From Prolixibacteraceae bacterium (GTDB lineage: Bacteria > Bacteroidota > Bacteroidia > Bacteroidales > Prolixibacteraceae), in contig CP081303.1 in assembly GCA_019720755.1 (NCBI GenBank), positions 1,736,001 through 1,800,000 of the forward strand: a stretch of DNA of 64,000 nt, given 5' to 3'. A program made the position numbers and the translations under genes. Positions 1-8,680 of this stretch are shown one piece after another. A model generated the notes under the pieces. The model was not told the origin of the DNA, did not search any database, and saw only the letters and a list, made by a program, of their open reading frames with translations. Within the stretch, counting starts at the first letter, position 1, and each line of letters starts with the position of its first letter.

Positions 1-1249
1 TGGTGGCGTATTGTTAATTGTATGTACTTTTGCTGCTCTACTATGGGCAAATTCTCCTTTTAAGGAAGCTTATGAGCATCTATTACATTCAGAGATTGCT
101 TTTCACATTGGATCATTTCATTTTGAAATGCATCTATTGCATTGGGTAAATGATGTCTTAATGGCAATATTTTTCTTTGTCGTTGGATTAGAGATTAAAC
201 GAGAGATTATTGCTGGCGAACTCTCTTCTTTGAAGAAAGCAGTCCTTCCTGCTCTTGGAGCTGTCGGGGGAATGCTGCTTCCAGCAGTCTTTTTTGTTAT
301 GATGGCAGCGGGAAGACCTGGTGCTCAAGGATGGGGTATTCCGATGGCAACTGATATTGCATTCTCTCTTGGAATATTGAGTCTTTTGGGCAAAAGAGTT
401 CCATTGCCATTGAAAGTTTTCTTGGTTGCTTTGGCTATTGTGGATGATTTAGGAGCTATTGTGGTTATCGCACTGTTCTATACTTCTAATTTGGCTGTTG
501 GCTATCTGTATTATGCATTGGCTATTTTGGCTGTGATGTTTGTGATGAATAGACAAAAAGTGTATAAGATTTATCCTTACGTAATTTTAGGAATTATTGT
601 GTGGTATTTCTTCTACCTCTCGGGTATTCACGCAACTATTGCTGGAGTATTGGTTGCTTTTACTATTCCTATTCGTAGAGAGCTGGATGAGAAGATCTTT
701 AATAAAACTTTAAAAAAGATCTCTATTGACTCTGAGCATGTAACAGATTATACGATTAGTGATGAGGATATTCATAAGATTGATCATTTAAGAAAGAATG
801 CGAAACGAGTATTAAGTCCTGTACAGTATTTAGAACATAAACTACATAAAGTGGTTAACTTCTTTATTATGCCTGTTTTTGCCGTTGCTAATGCAGGGGT
901 TGACTTATCCTCTGGTGGTGGTTCAGGAGAAGATTATAGCTATATCTCTCTGTGTGTAGGACTTTCCCTGCTTCTAGGTAAAACCTTCGGTATTGTTGGT
1001 GTTGCTTGGTTAGGGGTAAAGCTAAAGATTGCAGAGCTTCCAAAATCCATTAAATGGAAACATATGTTTGGAGTGGCAATGTTAGGTGGACTCGGCTTTA
1101 CGATGTCTTTATTTATAAGTAACTTGGCTTATATGGACGTTGCTATGTTGAGTGCTGCGAAAGTAGGTGTGCTTGTCGGGTCTACGGTTTCGGGTATTCT
1201 AGGATATTTTTATTTGAAATTAACACTTCCAAAGACAACTTTAGAGTAG
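1..1249 (+). CDS. nhaA: Na+/H+ antiporter NhaA (5' end outside window)
   Basis: Integral membrane antiporter that exchanges sodium for protons for pH and salt homeostasis. The frame is open from base 2 (G-G-V-L-L-I-V...), and the first ATG would cut into the first helix, so the true start lies left of the window. About 415 residues are visible, close to the whole family length. Family marks seen: the WANSPF segment near the N-terminus, FFFVVGLEIKRE, GIPMATDIAFSLG and ALAIVDDLGAI, which carries the two conserved aspartates of the ion site, and FTMSLFISNLA near the C-terminus. The loop between the two halves (about residues 225-280) is long and charged. A hairpin and T-run follow the stop, and the next gene starts 200 bp on, so it is probably transcribed alone or is the last gene of its unit. 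Confidence 0.95.
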   Translation, partial: GGVLLIVCTFAALLWANSPFKEAYEHLLHSEIAFHIGSFHFEMHLLHWVNDVLMAIFFFVVGLEIKREIIAGELSSLKKAVLPALGAVGGMLLPAVFFVMMAAGRPGAQGWGIPMATDIAFSLGILSLLGKRVPLPLKVFLVALAIVDDLGAIVVIALFYTSNLAVGYLYYALAILAVMFVMNRQKVYKIYPYVILGIIVWYFFYLSGIHATIAGVLVAFTIPIRRELDEKIFNKTLKKISIDSEHVTDYTISDEDIHKIDHLRKNAKRVLSPVQYLEHKLHKVVNFFIMPVFAVANAGVDLSSGGGSGEDYSYISLCVGLSLLLGKTFGIVGVAWLGVKLKIAELPKSIKWKHMFGVAMLGGLGFTMSLFISNLAYMDVAMLSAAKVGVLVGSTVSGILGYFYLKLTLPKTTLE

Positions 1250-1276
1250 TCTTAAGAAAACTAAACTTAATATTGT

Positions 1277-1312
1277 GGGTTATAGATGTTTTATTCTATA
1301 GCCCATTTTTTT
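1277..1312 (+). terminator. Rho-independent terminator after nhaA
   Basis: GGGTTATAG (1277-1285) pairs with CTATAGCCC (1296-1304), followed by seven T at 1306-1312. It lies 28 bp after the nhaA stop. Confidence 0.8.
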
Positions 1313-1454
1313 GTGTTGTTGATCGATACTAGAATAGTATAGGATTTGAATATGTGATTTTGAGATATCTTATTTTTTGGGATGTTTGTCCTTCTATGGG
1401 ATTGATCATGAAATATTAAAAATAAAAAGATTATTTTTTGTCAAAATATTAATA

Positions 1455-2357
1455 ATGAAGGATTCAAGTAAAAAGAGTTTGTTATTACTCCATTTGGTGG
1501 TAATTATTTATGGTTTTACTGGTGTTTTAGGACGTTTGATTGAGATGGAAGCGGTCTCATTAGTATGGTATCGTATTCTGTTTGCTTCGTTTAGTTTGGG
1601 AGCTTATATGGTGCTGACACGTATGTCTTTTAAAATGGAGACAAAAGCTCTTTTAAAGGTTGCTGGCATAGGACTTATCGTTGCAGTTCACTGGATTACT
1701 TTCTTCTATGCCATTAAAATATCCAATATATCTGTTGCCTTGGGAACCTTCTCCGTTGGAACTCTGTTTGCAAGTATTCTAGAGCCTCTTTTCTTTAAAA
1801 AGAAAATAAAGAAACTTGAAGTGGTTACTGGCTTACTAATTATTATAGGATTGTATATAATATTTAATTTTGAGTTTAAATATTTTGCTGGAATTATGGT
1901 TGCCATCCTATCGGCTTTTCTTGCAACACTTTTTACTGTATTGAATAGATTCTTTGCTACTGAAGAATATTCCCCAATAACGGTGTCGTTTTATGAGATG
2001 GTCGCTGGGGTACTCGGTATTACTATTTGGATGGGAATAAAGGGAAATCTAAATAGTGCTCTTTTTGAAGTGTCCTCCATAGATCTCTTCTATCTAATGA
2101 TACTAGGAGTCGTCTGTACAGCTTTTGCTTTTGTTTTGAGTGTGTGGGTAATGAGACAATTATCTGCTTATACAGTAGTTCTTACAGTCAATCTAGAACC
2201 TGTTTATAGTATTGTTCTTGCACAAATACTATTCCCCGAAACAGAGAAAATGTCTTTTGGTTTCTATATTGGGACATTTATTCTACTATTAGCAGTTTTT
2301 CTATTTCCTATTGTAGAGCGTTGGTCCGTGACGAGAGGTCGAAGTTTAAAATCGTAA
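1455..2357 (+). CDS. EamA/DMT-family transporter
   Basis: Ten-helix drug/metabolite transporter of the EamA (RhaT/YdcZ-type) family. It is probably an inner-membrane exporter or importer of small metabolites, but the substrate cannot be read from sequence. The 300-residue product from ATG 1455 (MKDSSKK...) has the family length and two tandem five-helix repeats. The first opens with HLVVIIYGFTGVLGRLI, and the second begins near GIMVAILSAFLATLFTVLNR. VLTVNLEPVYSIVLAQILFPE is the typical penultimate EamA segment. A longer frame back to a TTG at 1377 would add 26 unrelated residues ahead of the first helix and is not favoured. It converges on the MATE gene, with an inverted repeat between them. 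Confidence 0.85.
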   Translation: MKDSSKKSLLLLHLVVIIYGFTGVLGRLIEMEAVSLVWYRILFASFSLGAYMVLTRMSFKMETKALLKVAGIGLIVAVHWITFFYAIKISNISVALGTFSVGTLFASILEPLFFKKKIKKLEVVTGLLIIIGLYIIFNFEFKYFAGIMVAILSAFLATLFTVLNRFFATEEYSPITVSFYEMVAGVLGITIWMGIKGNLNSALFEVSSIDLFYLMILGVVCTAFAFVLSVWVMRQLSAYTVVLTVNLEPVYSIVLAQILFPETEKMSFGFYIGTFILLLAVFLFPIVERWSVTRGRSLKS

Positions 2358-2480
2358 GATGAATAGATATAATCCTAGATCTAAATAGAATCATTTCTAG
2401 GTTAAAATTACATTTAGTACTTTGTGATTGACGATTAATTTAACAAGAGTTGCTTTCGAATGGAGAGGTGATGAATGTTA

Positions 2481-2528
2481 CAGAGTACAATATACAGTTT
2501 ATCCGTAAGACTATATTATTGTACTCTG
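2481..2528. terminator. Inverted repeat between convergent genes
   Basis: CAGAGTACAATA (2481-2492) and TATTGTACTCTG (2517-2528) form a perfect 12-bp stem with a 24-base loop, in the gap between two convergent genes. There is no strong T-run on either side, so termination is an inference from position. Confidence 0.45.
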
Positions 2529-2540
2529 TAATCTTGTATT

Positions 2541-3905
2541 TTAGATGTTCTGCTCTATATTTTTGTTAAGCTTCTTCATCTCAAAAAAGAAAAGAAATAG
2601 AACAAATATAAAAGACATTGTGTCGCTTATTGGACCACATATCCATACTCCTTCTAATCCATAATGCTGTGGAATAACTAAAAGAAGAGGGATAAGTAGA
2701 ATTACTTGACGTAAAAGTGACATAATCGTAGCCGTGAGAGCTTTACCAATAGATTGGAAGTAGTTTGATACTACTACTTGGAATCCAACTACAGGAAGAG
2801 TGATAAGAAGAACACGAAGACCTCTAGTCGAGAGCTTCATAAGTTCTGGACTATCGTGGTTAAATAGTTTTACAATACCTTGTGGGTAAAGCTCAACAAT
2901 AATCCAACAAATGACCCCAACTACGGTGGCAAAACGAATTCCTAAAAATAAAACCTCTTTTACATTTTTGTATTTCTTTGCTCCAATATTATATCCAATA
3001 ATTGGTTGAGAAGCCATATTGATAGCAATCATTGACATAATTATTAGATTGATGACACTATTGATAATTCCCATCGCACCAACAGCCAAATCTCCTCCAT
3101 ACTTAATGAGCTGGGTGTTCAGTATTCCTTGAACTAAACTTGCCGCTATTTGCATAGAGAAAGGTGCAAAACCTATGGTGAAAATATACCAAACAATGTC
3201 ACCTTGCAATTTCATGTCCTCCCTTTTTACGTGGATATTGGCTTTTGGGCTTTTTACAAAGTGATACAAAACCCATATGCATAATATAGCCATAGATATT
3301 ATTGTTGCTATAGCTGCACCTTTTACTCCCATATCGAAGCAAAAGATAAAGATTGGATCTAGAATTAAATTTGTTCCTGCACTAATAATAATTGAATACA
3401 TTGCAATTTTAGCATTGCCTTCAGATCTTATTAGGTTGTTCATACCAAAACCTACCATGTTAAATATCGTACCAAATAGGATGATATTAAGATAGTCATT
3501 CGCATAACCTATTGTCTGATTACTTGCTCCAAAGAGCTTCAATACAGGCCCTTTTACAGCAAATCCGAGAACAGTAACTCCTAGGGCAAGAAGAATTAAA
3601 AGAGTTAAGGCATTTCCGAGTACTTTTGCGGCTCTACTCATGTCGCCTTTACCCATATTTATTGAGATACGTACTCCTGCACCCATCCCCACCAGCATGC
3701 CAAATGCCATCATGATAATCATAATAGGGAAGACAGCACTAAGTCCTGATAGTGCATAAGCACCAACTCCGTGACCTATAAAGATTCTATCTACAATATT
3801 ATATAGAGAATTGACCGCTACACTCGTGAAAGAAGGGATGAAGTATTTCCAAAAGAGTTTTTTTATTGGAGTACTCTCAAGCTCCATGTTTTTGTTCTTA
3901 TTCAT
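2541..3905 (-). CDS. MATE family efflux transporter (MepA-like)
   Basis: Twelve-helix multidrug and toxin extrusion transporter, coupled to Na+ or H+. The opening (MELESTPIKKLFWKYFIPSF) and SLYNIVDRIFIGHGVG are typical of the MepA-like branch. The second half starts near FTIGFAPFSMQIAASLVQGILN. The start is placed at ATG 3905 (454 residues). The frame is open further to 3941, but a good Bacteroidota -7 box (TAATTTTG, minus strand, 3930-3937) lies inside that extension, so the longer start would be upstream of the transcript. It is a single gene, convergent with the EamA transporter. The substrate is unknown. Confidence 0.88.
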   Translation of the reverse strand: MNKNKNMELESTPIKKLFWKYFIPSFTSVAVNSLYNIVDRIFIGHGVGAYALSGLSAVFPIMIIMMAFGMLVGMGAGVRISINMGKGDMSRAAKVLGNALTLLILLALGVTVLGFAVKGPVLKLFGASNQTIGYANDYLNIILFGTIFNMVGFGMNNLIRSEGNAKIAMYSIIISAGTNLILDPIFIFCFDMGVKGAAIATIISMAILCIWVLYHFVKSPKANIHVKREDMKLQGDIVWYIFTIGFAPFSMQIAASLVQGILNTQLIKYGGDLAVGAMGIINSVINLIIMSMIAINMASQPIIGYNIGAKKYKNVKEVLFLGIRFATVVGVICWIIVELYPQGIVKLFNHDSPELMKLSTRGLRVLLITLPVVGFQVVVSNYFQSIGKALTATIMSLLRQVILLIPLLLVIPQHYGLEGVWICGPISDTMSFIFVLFLFFFEMKKLNKNIEQNI

Positions 3906-3929
3906 TAATGTGTTATTAATATGGTGCTG

Positions 3930-3937
3930 CAAAATTA
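3930..3937 (-). promoter_or_regulatory. -7 box of the MATE gene promoter
   Basis: On the minus strand this reads TAATTTTG, an exact match to the Bacteroidota -7 consensus TAnnTTTG, 25 bp upstream of the chosen ATG. No clear TTTG -33 box was found at the usual spacing. Confidence 0.5.
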
Positions 3938-4111
3938 ACAAACATATTTAGAAATAGATCTTGGAATTTAGTTATAAAGTATGACGAATACTGTTAAAGC
4001 TCCTGATTAATGGGCTTTTTTAGAAAGTTTTTATATTCGAAAAGGTGATGAATAAAAAAGTCATGCTATTTAATAATAACATGACTTTCATTTATAGTTT
4101 TAATCTTTCGT

Positions 4112-6181
4112 TTATTTCTTCAGGTTCTTGTCTAAGAAGTTAAAGAAAACACGTTGCCACAAGATTCCATTTTGAGGTTTAAGAACCCAATGGCATTCGT
4201 CTGGAAAGTAAAGAAATTCTGCAGGAACTCCTTTCATGATTGCAGTATTAAAGGCTCCCATTCCTTGAGTGTATGGGATGCGAAAATCTTTTGCACCATG
4301 AATCACTAGTATTGGACTATTCCAATTGTCTACAAACTTGTGAGGAGAAAATTCTTTGTAGCTTTTTTGTGCAGCTGCATTGTTCTTATCCCAGTATGGA
4401 CCTCCTATGTCCCAATTAACAAAGAACATCTCTTCTGTAGTACTATACATCTGATCAAAATTGAAGATACCACAGTGAGAAATGAAGGCGTTGAAACGTT
4501 TATTTTGATTGTGTCCAGCAAGATAATATACTGAGTATCCTCCAAAACTTGCACCAACAGCTCCTAAATTGTTTTCATCTACATATGGTAACTTTGCGAT
4601 GGAATCAATTGCAGAGATATAGTCATCCATACATTGTCCACCATAGTCCTTAGAAATCTCTTCACACCACTTTTGACCAAAACCAGGAAGACCCCTTCTG
4701 TTTGGTGCAACAATGATATAATCGTTTGCTGCCATCATTTGAAAGTTCCAACGATATGACCAAAATTGACTTACAGTTCCTTGTGGACCACCTTGACAGT
4801 AAAGCAAAGCAGGATATTTTTTATTAGGATCGAAATGAGGAGGATATATAACCCATACTAACTCTTTCTTCCCGTCTGTAGTATTTACCCAGCGTTTTTC
4901 TACCTTACCCATTTTTAACTTGTCCATAATAGGTTTTGTAACTTCGGTAATAGCTACATCTTGACCTGTTTTAGTATTTACTTTGTAAAGCTCAGCAGGA
5001 GCACTCATAGATACTCTTTGAGCAATAAGGCCATCTTTTGCAATTTGTACAGACTGATAGTTGTGGATTCCGTTTGTAACTCTTCGAATATTGTTTTTTT
5101 TCACCGATACTTGATAGATTTCATCTGTTGCATGGATGTCTGAGATTCCGTAGATAGATTTACTGTCATTTGCCCAAACAAGTCCGTGAATAGATTGATC
5201 CCATAGAGCAGTAACGTCTTTCTTCTTACCATTCTTAAGAGTCATTACAAAGATACGGTTCTTATCTGCTTCATATCCATCACGCTCCATACTACTCCAT
5301 GCAATATATTTTCCATTTGGTGAGAATGTAGGAGACTTATCGTATCCCATCATCCCTTCGGTAAGATTTTTGGTTGTCTTATCCTCTATACTATACAGAT
5401 AAATGTCAGAATTAGTAGAGGTTGCATATTCTTTACCAACAAGCTTTTTACAAGTATATGCAATTGCATTACTCTCTGTATTCCAGTTAATCTCTTCAAT
5501 TCCTCCAAAAGGTTTCATTGGGGCATCATAGCGTTCGTTTGGCATAATATCCGTTGCAGCACCAATTGTTCCTGTAGTGTAAGCTGCTACAAATATATGA
5601 TTGTATGTATAATCATGCCAACGATCCCAATGACGGTACATAATATCTGTTTCTAAGCGTGCATTTGCCTTAGGAAGATCAGGATAAAGATCATGAATAT
5701 CAGCATCTAGTTTTACTGATTTGACGAATAGGATTCTCTTCATGTTTGGACTATATTTGAATCCTTGAATACCCCCGTCAATATCAGTGACTTGTTTATT
5801 GTCTGATCCATTTACATCCATTTCCCACATTTGAACAGAACCACTTTTAGATGAAAGGTAACCAATCTTCTTTCCATCAGGGCGCCATTGAATTCCAAAT
5901 TCATTTTCGGGAGTATGGGTGATTTGTTGAACATCCCCATTTAGATCTTTCACATAGATATCTCTAGAGGCTTTGTTGTCTTTTACGCTATAGTAGCTTA
6001 CGCCATAAGCTACTCTTTCGCCAGTAGGAGAAACTTGCATATCTCCAATACGTCCAAAAGACCATAAAATTTCAGGAGTCATTACATCATTGTCTTGTTG
6101 TCCTTGTGCTTTCGCAATATGAATTGAAAACAGTCCACAAGCCAATAATGAGCATAACAATCGATAGTGAATACGTCTCAT
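4112..6181 (-). CDS. S9 family prolyl-oligopeptidase-like peptidase (DPP5-like)
   Basis: Secreted or periplasmic serine exopeptidase of 689 residues. It has a signal peptide (cleavage near AKAQG, residues 24-27), an N-terminal beta-propeller built of WD40-like/TolB-type blades (for example IQWRPDGKKIGYLS and PTFSPNGKYIAWSS), and a C-terminal alpha/beta hydrolase domain. The catalytic triad is visible: Ser545 in GASFGGY, Asp632 in GAKDFRIP and His664 in DECHWVLKP. Length and order match the dipeptidyl-peptidase 5 type known from Porphyromonas, which releases dipeptides in amino-acid-fermenting Bacteroidota. The DPP5 assignment rests on overall resemblance; other S9C peptidases share this layout. 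It is a single gene, with 111 bp between its ATG and the stop of the next minus-strand gene upstream. Confidence 0.9.
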   Translation of the reverse strand: MRRIHYRLLCSLLACGLFSIHIAKAQGQQDNDVMTPEILWSFGRIGDMQVSPTGERVAYGVSYYSVKDNKASRDIYVKDLNGDVQQITHTPENEFGIQWRPDGKKIGYLSSKSGSVQMWEMDVNGSDNKQVTDIDGGIQGFKYSPNMKRILFVKSVKLDADIHDLYPDLPKANARLETDIMYRHWDRWHDYTYNHIFVAAYTTGTIGAATDIMPNERYDAPMKPFGGIEEINWNTESNAIAYTCKKLVGKEYATSTNSDIYLYSIEDKTTKNLTEGMMGYDKSPTFSPNGKYIAWSSMERDGYEADKNRIFVMTLKNGKKKDVTALWDQSIHGLVWANDSKSIYGISDIHATDEIYQVSVKKNNIRRVTNGIHNYQSVQIAKDGLIAQRVSMSAPAELYKVNTKTGQDVAITEVTKPIMDKLKMGKVEKRWVNTTDGKKELVWVIYPPHFDPNKKYPALLYCQGGPQGTVSQFWSYRWNFQMMAANDYIIVAPNRRGLPGFGQKWCEEISKDYGGQCMDDYISAIDSIAKLPYVDENNLGAVGASFGGYSVYYLAGHNQNKRFNAFISHCGIFNFDQMYSTTEEMFFVNWDIGGPYWDKNNAAAQKSYKEFSPHKFVDNWNSPILVIHGAKDFRIPYTQGMGAFNTAIMKGVPAEFLYFPDECHWVLKPQNGILWQRVFFNFLDKNLKK

Positions 6182-6292
6182 TATAGTTTTGTATTAAAAT
6201 TAACTTATCGACGAAAATACATGATTATAATGAGACGCATTATGAAATTTTGAACTTTTGATGAAAAAAAAGAAAAAACACCTAAAGGCTCT

Positions 6293-7462
6293 CTATTTAT
6301 TCACTATTGTAGCTCTCTTGAATACAAAATCTTTAGAAATAGGAAGATGATAAGTGGTGTGTTTTTTGTGTTTATGTCCTCCTATCATTCTGCAAACTTT
6401 CATCATCGATGGATTAAAATCTCCAATCCAATTTAATTCAAGAGTTTTGTATGGAAAACCTGGTTGTAATACAATATTTTCGAAATGAACGATCATTGCG
6501 GCCTCAATGCCTTTGCCTTGAAATTCAGGTATGACACCAAATATACGACCGATGATTCGATCTATAAACTTACCTCTCTTTATTGAGTATAGAAATTTTA
6601 GTTTTTGATACCAACCAAATTTACCGTGAAACGTTTTAAATATTTGTCCAATATCAGGCATCAAGATAAAGAATGATATAGGTTGATCTTTATAAAATCC
6701 GAAGATAATAAGACGCTTGTCTATGATCGGCTTGATCAGTTTCATCTGTCGTATGGCTTCTTCTATGGATATAGGTGGGACTCCTTCAAAACTAGCCCAT
6801 GCTTTATTGTAGATCTCTCGAAAATAATGGGGAAGCATCGGATCTTCTTTCCCTATATTTCGAATGGTATAATCTGTGTTTTGTAGTACTCTTTTCCCCG
6901 CTTTGGTGACCAGAGGATGTAGTATATTCGGTTCAAGAGGTCTAAGATAGGTAATCTGATCGAAATAATTAAGAAACCCAAATGATTCAAATAAATTCTT
7001 ATAATAAGGAGGGTTATATGGCATATTATACACCGGAGGGTGTTCTCCTTCGACTAAGCAGCCCCAAAATTCATCTCTCATTCCAAAGTTTACAGGACCT
7101 TCTATTGCTTTCATTCCTTTCGATAGCATCCATCTTTTTGCTGTGTTGAATAGGAGTGATGACACCTCTAAGTTGTCAATAGATTCAAAAAAACCAATTT
7201 TACCTATCGTACTATTATTGGGAGCAAAAGCCGCAATACGAGCCATTATATTGTTTTTGTTGTCTCTAACCAACCATAAAGTAAAGTGTCCATTTTGTAA
7301 CATTTGGTTTTTGGAAGGCAAAATATGCTTTTCCACATCTATGTCAAGAGGGTGTCCCCATAATGGATGATCTTGGTAGATCTTCTTAGCAAAAAGTATG
7401 AATTCCTCTACCTTCTTTAGATCCGTTGGATCAATAGACTCGATCGTAAATATATGTTTCAT
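6293..7462 (-). CDS. GNAT-like N-acetyltransferase family protein (YghO-like)
   Basis: A 389-residue soluble protein from ATG 7462 (MKHIFTIESIDP). The frame runs on to 7516, but that part overlaps the terminator of the upstream gene. The N-terminal half holds HPLWGHPLDIDVEKH and the hallmark GPVNFGMRDEFWGCLVEG. The C-terminal half holds IFGVIPEFQGKGIEAAMI, which looks like a GNAT acetyl-CoA-binding loop (Q/RxxGxG/A), and LELNWIGDFNPSMMKVCRMIGG. This layout is that of the conserved YghO-like proteins found across Bacteroidota and Proteobacteria, whose substrate is not known to me. It lies just downstream of the DUF4494 gene on the same strand, with a terminator between. Confidence 0.65.
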   Translation of the reverse strand: MKHIFTIESIDPTDLKKVEEFILFAKKIYQDHPLWGHPLDIDVEKHILPSKNQMLQNGHFTLWLVRDNKNNIMARIAAFAPNNSTIGKIGFFESIDNLEVSSLLFNTAKRWMLSKGMKAIEGPVNFGMRDEFWGCLVEGEHPPVYNMPYNPPYYKNLFESFGFLNYFDQITYLRPLEPNILHPLVTKAGKRVLQNTDYTIRNIGKEDPMLPHYFREIYNKAWASFEGVPPISIEEAIRQMKLIKPIIDKRLIIFGFYKDQPISFFILMPDIGQIFKTFHGKFGWYQKLKFLYSIKRGKFIDRIIGRIFGVIPEFQGKGIEAAMIVHFENIVLQPGFPYKTLELNWIGDFNPSMMKVCRMIGGHKHKKHTTYHLPISKDFVFKRATIVNK

Positions 7463-7502
7463 GATCAATTCATCGCAAATAATAAAAAACTTCTTAAAAG
7501 AT

Positions 7503-7536
7503 AAAAGACTCTGCATTTATAGATGCAAAGTCTTTT
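7503..7536 (-). terminator. Terminator of the DUF4494 gene
   Basis: AAAAGACTCTGCAT (7503-7516) faces ATGCAAAGTCTTTT (7523-7536) around a 6-base loop, with one non-canonical pair. On the minus strand the stem ends in a T-rich stretch. It lies 23 bp after the DUF4494 stop codon. Confidence 0.7.
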
Positions 7537-7558
7537 AGTTTAAAAAGAAAATGAGAGA

Positions 7559-8020
7559 TTATGCCTCAGCTTCTTCTCTTGCTGTTTCTCCGTTTGAAAA
7601 GTATGGGAAAACATCCATAATTGGACTTTCTGCAACGTTAGGGATTTCAAAATCCACTGTCATACCTTCCATTCCTGATTCAACACGCTCAAAAGCTTGT
7701 TTTACATCATTCGCAAGAACCAATACGTGTTGAGAAACTTTTTTCTCTTTTCCGCTATCCTCGTCCACTGAGATAAAAGTAACTTTAGCTTTGAACCAAC
7801 GATCTCCATCTTCTGTTGGAATGATCTCTGCAATATTGGTTTTTGCGATTTTTGTTACAGTGAACTCACCGCTTATCATTTGTTCAAGCTCTTTATAGAT
7901 ACGACTTTCAGCTTCTGTAAAAGAAACAGCATCAATAAGATATGCTTCATTTACTTTCTTTTCACGTCCAGTCTCGTCTATTTTTACGTATTTAGCTCTA
8001 CATTCAAACCAAGTATTCAT
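7559..8020 (-). CDS. DUF4494 domain-containing protein
   Basis: A 153-residue soluble protein that begins MNTWFECRAKYVKIDE, the typical opening of DUF4494, a family confined largely to Bacteroidota. Two similar halves are visible: residues 4-60 (YVKIDETGREKKVNEAYLIDA) and residues 75-120 (FISVDEDSGKEKKVSQHVLV). This suggests an internal duplication of a beta-rich module. It has no signal peptide, no membrane segment and no catalytic motif. The function is unknown. It has its own terminator. Confidence 0.8.
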   Translation of the reverse strand: MNTWFECRAKYVKIDETGREKKVNEAYLIDAVSFTEAESRIYKELEQMISGEFTVTKIAKTNIAEIIPTEDGDRWFKAKVTFISVDEDSGKEKKVSQHVLVLANDVKQAFERVESGMEGMTVDFEIPNVAESPIMDVFPYFSNGETAREEAEA

Positions 8021-8680
8021 CTGATATTATTTTATATATAAATTATGACTTAATATTTACGTATTATTTTTAGAAGAACAATAGACATAACCAAATCATA
8101 TCCATTATTTCAATAGAGTTTTCCTCTTGTAAAGGTACAAATATAAGATAAAAAATGAAGAACAAAACCTACAATTATACTATATGATTCAAAGATTATG
8201 TTACTGTAATAATTCTTTATTTTGTCTACAAAATAGATAAAAAAGTTGATAAAATAAATAACCTTTGATATAAGTAGGAAAAACAAAAAAGCATATTTCA
8301 ACGAATGTATGTAACGGATAAAATCATAGGATGTGTTTTCATATACAAAATATATTATTTTTTATTGCTTCATATCATTTTTGGACATCTCTTTTATATG
8401 GTTTGACTGATTTAAAATAAGGTGGAAAAACGATAGTGTTTACTCTCTAGTGTTTTTGGTAAAATGAGGAACTGTTGTCAACAAGATTGGTGAATATCAT
8501 TTTGTGTAATAAAATATTCATTTTGTCTATTTTTCATCGTCTTATAATGAGACATTTTTGTTTCAATGAATGCCCTACATAATAAGTAACCACGAGTGAT
8601 ACATACTTCTTACTTGTTGAGTAGGGAATAGCAAGCGATAAAAATCGTATCCAATATCTTCAACAACTAACTTTATTTGT
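8021..8680. other. Intergenic region, 660 bp
   Basis: AT-rich gap between the divergent DUF4494 and rhamnosidase genes. A 63-codon minus-strand frame at 8110-8301 is low-complexity Phe/Ile/Tyr and is not credible as a gene. No clear promoter match or RNA structure was found. Confidence 0.5.

Noticed and set aside
8110-8301. 63-codon minus-strand frame
   Set aside because: Low-complexity Phe/Ile/Tyr composition in AT-rich DNA, with no motif or credible start context.
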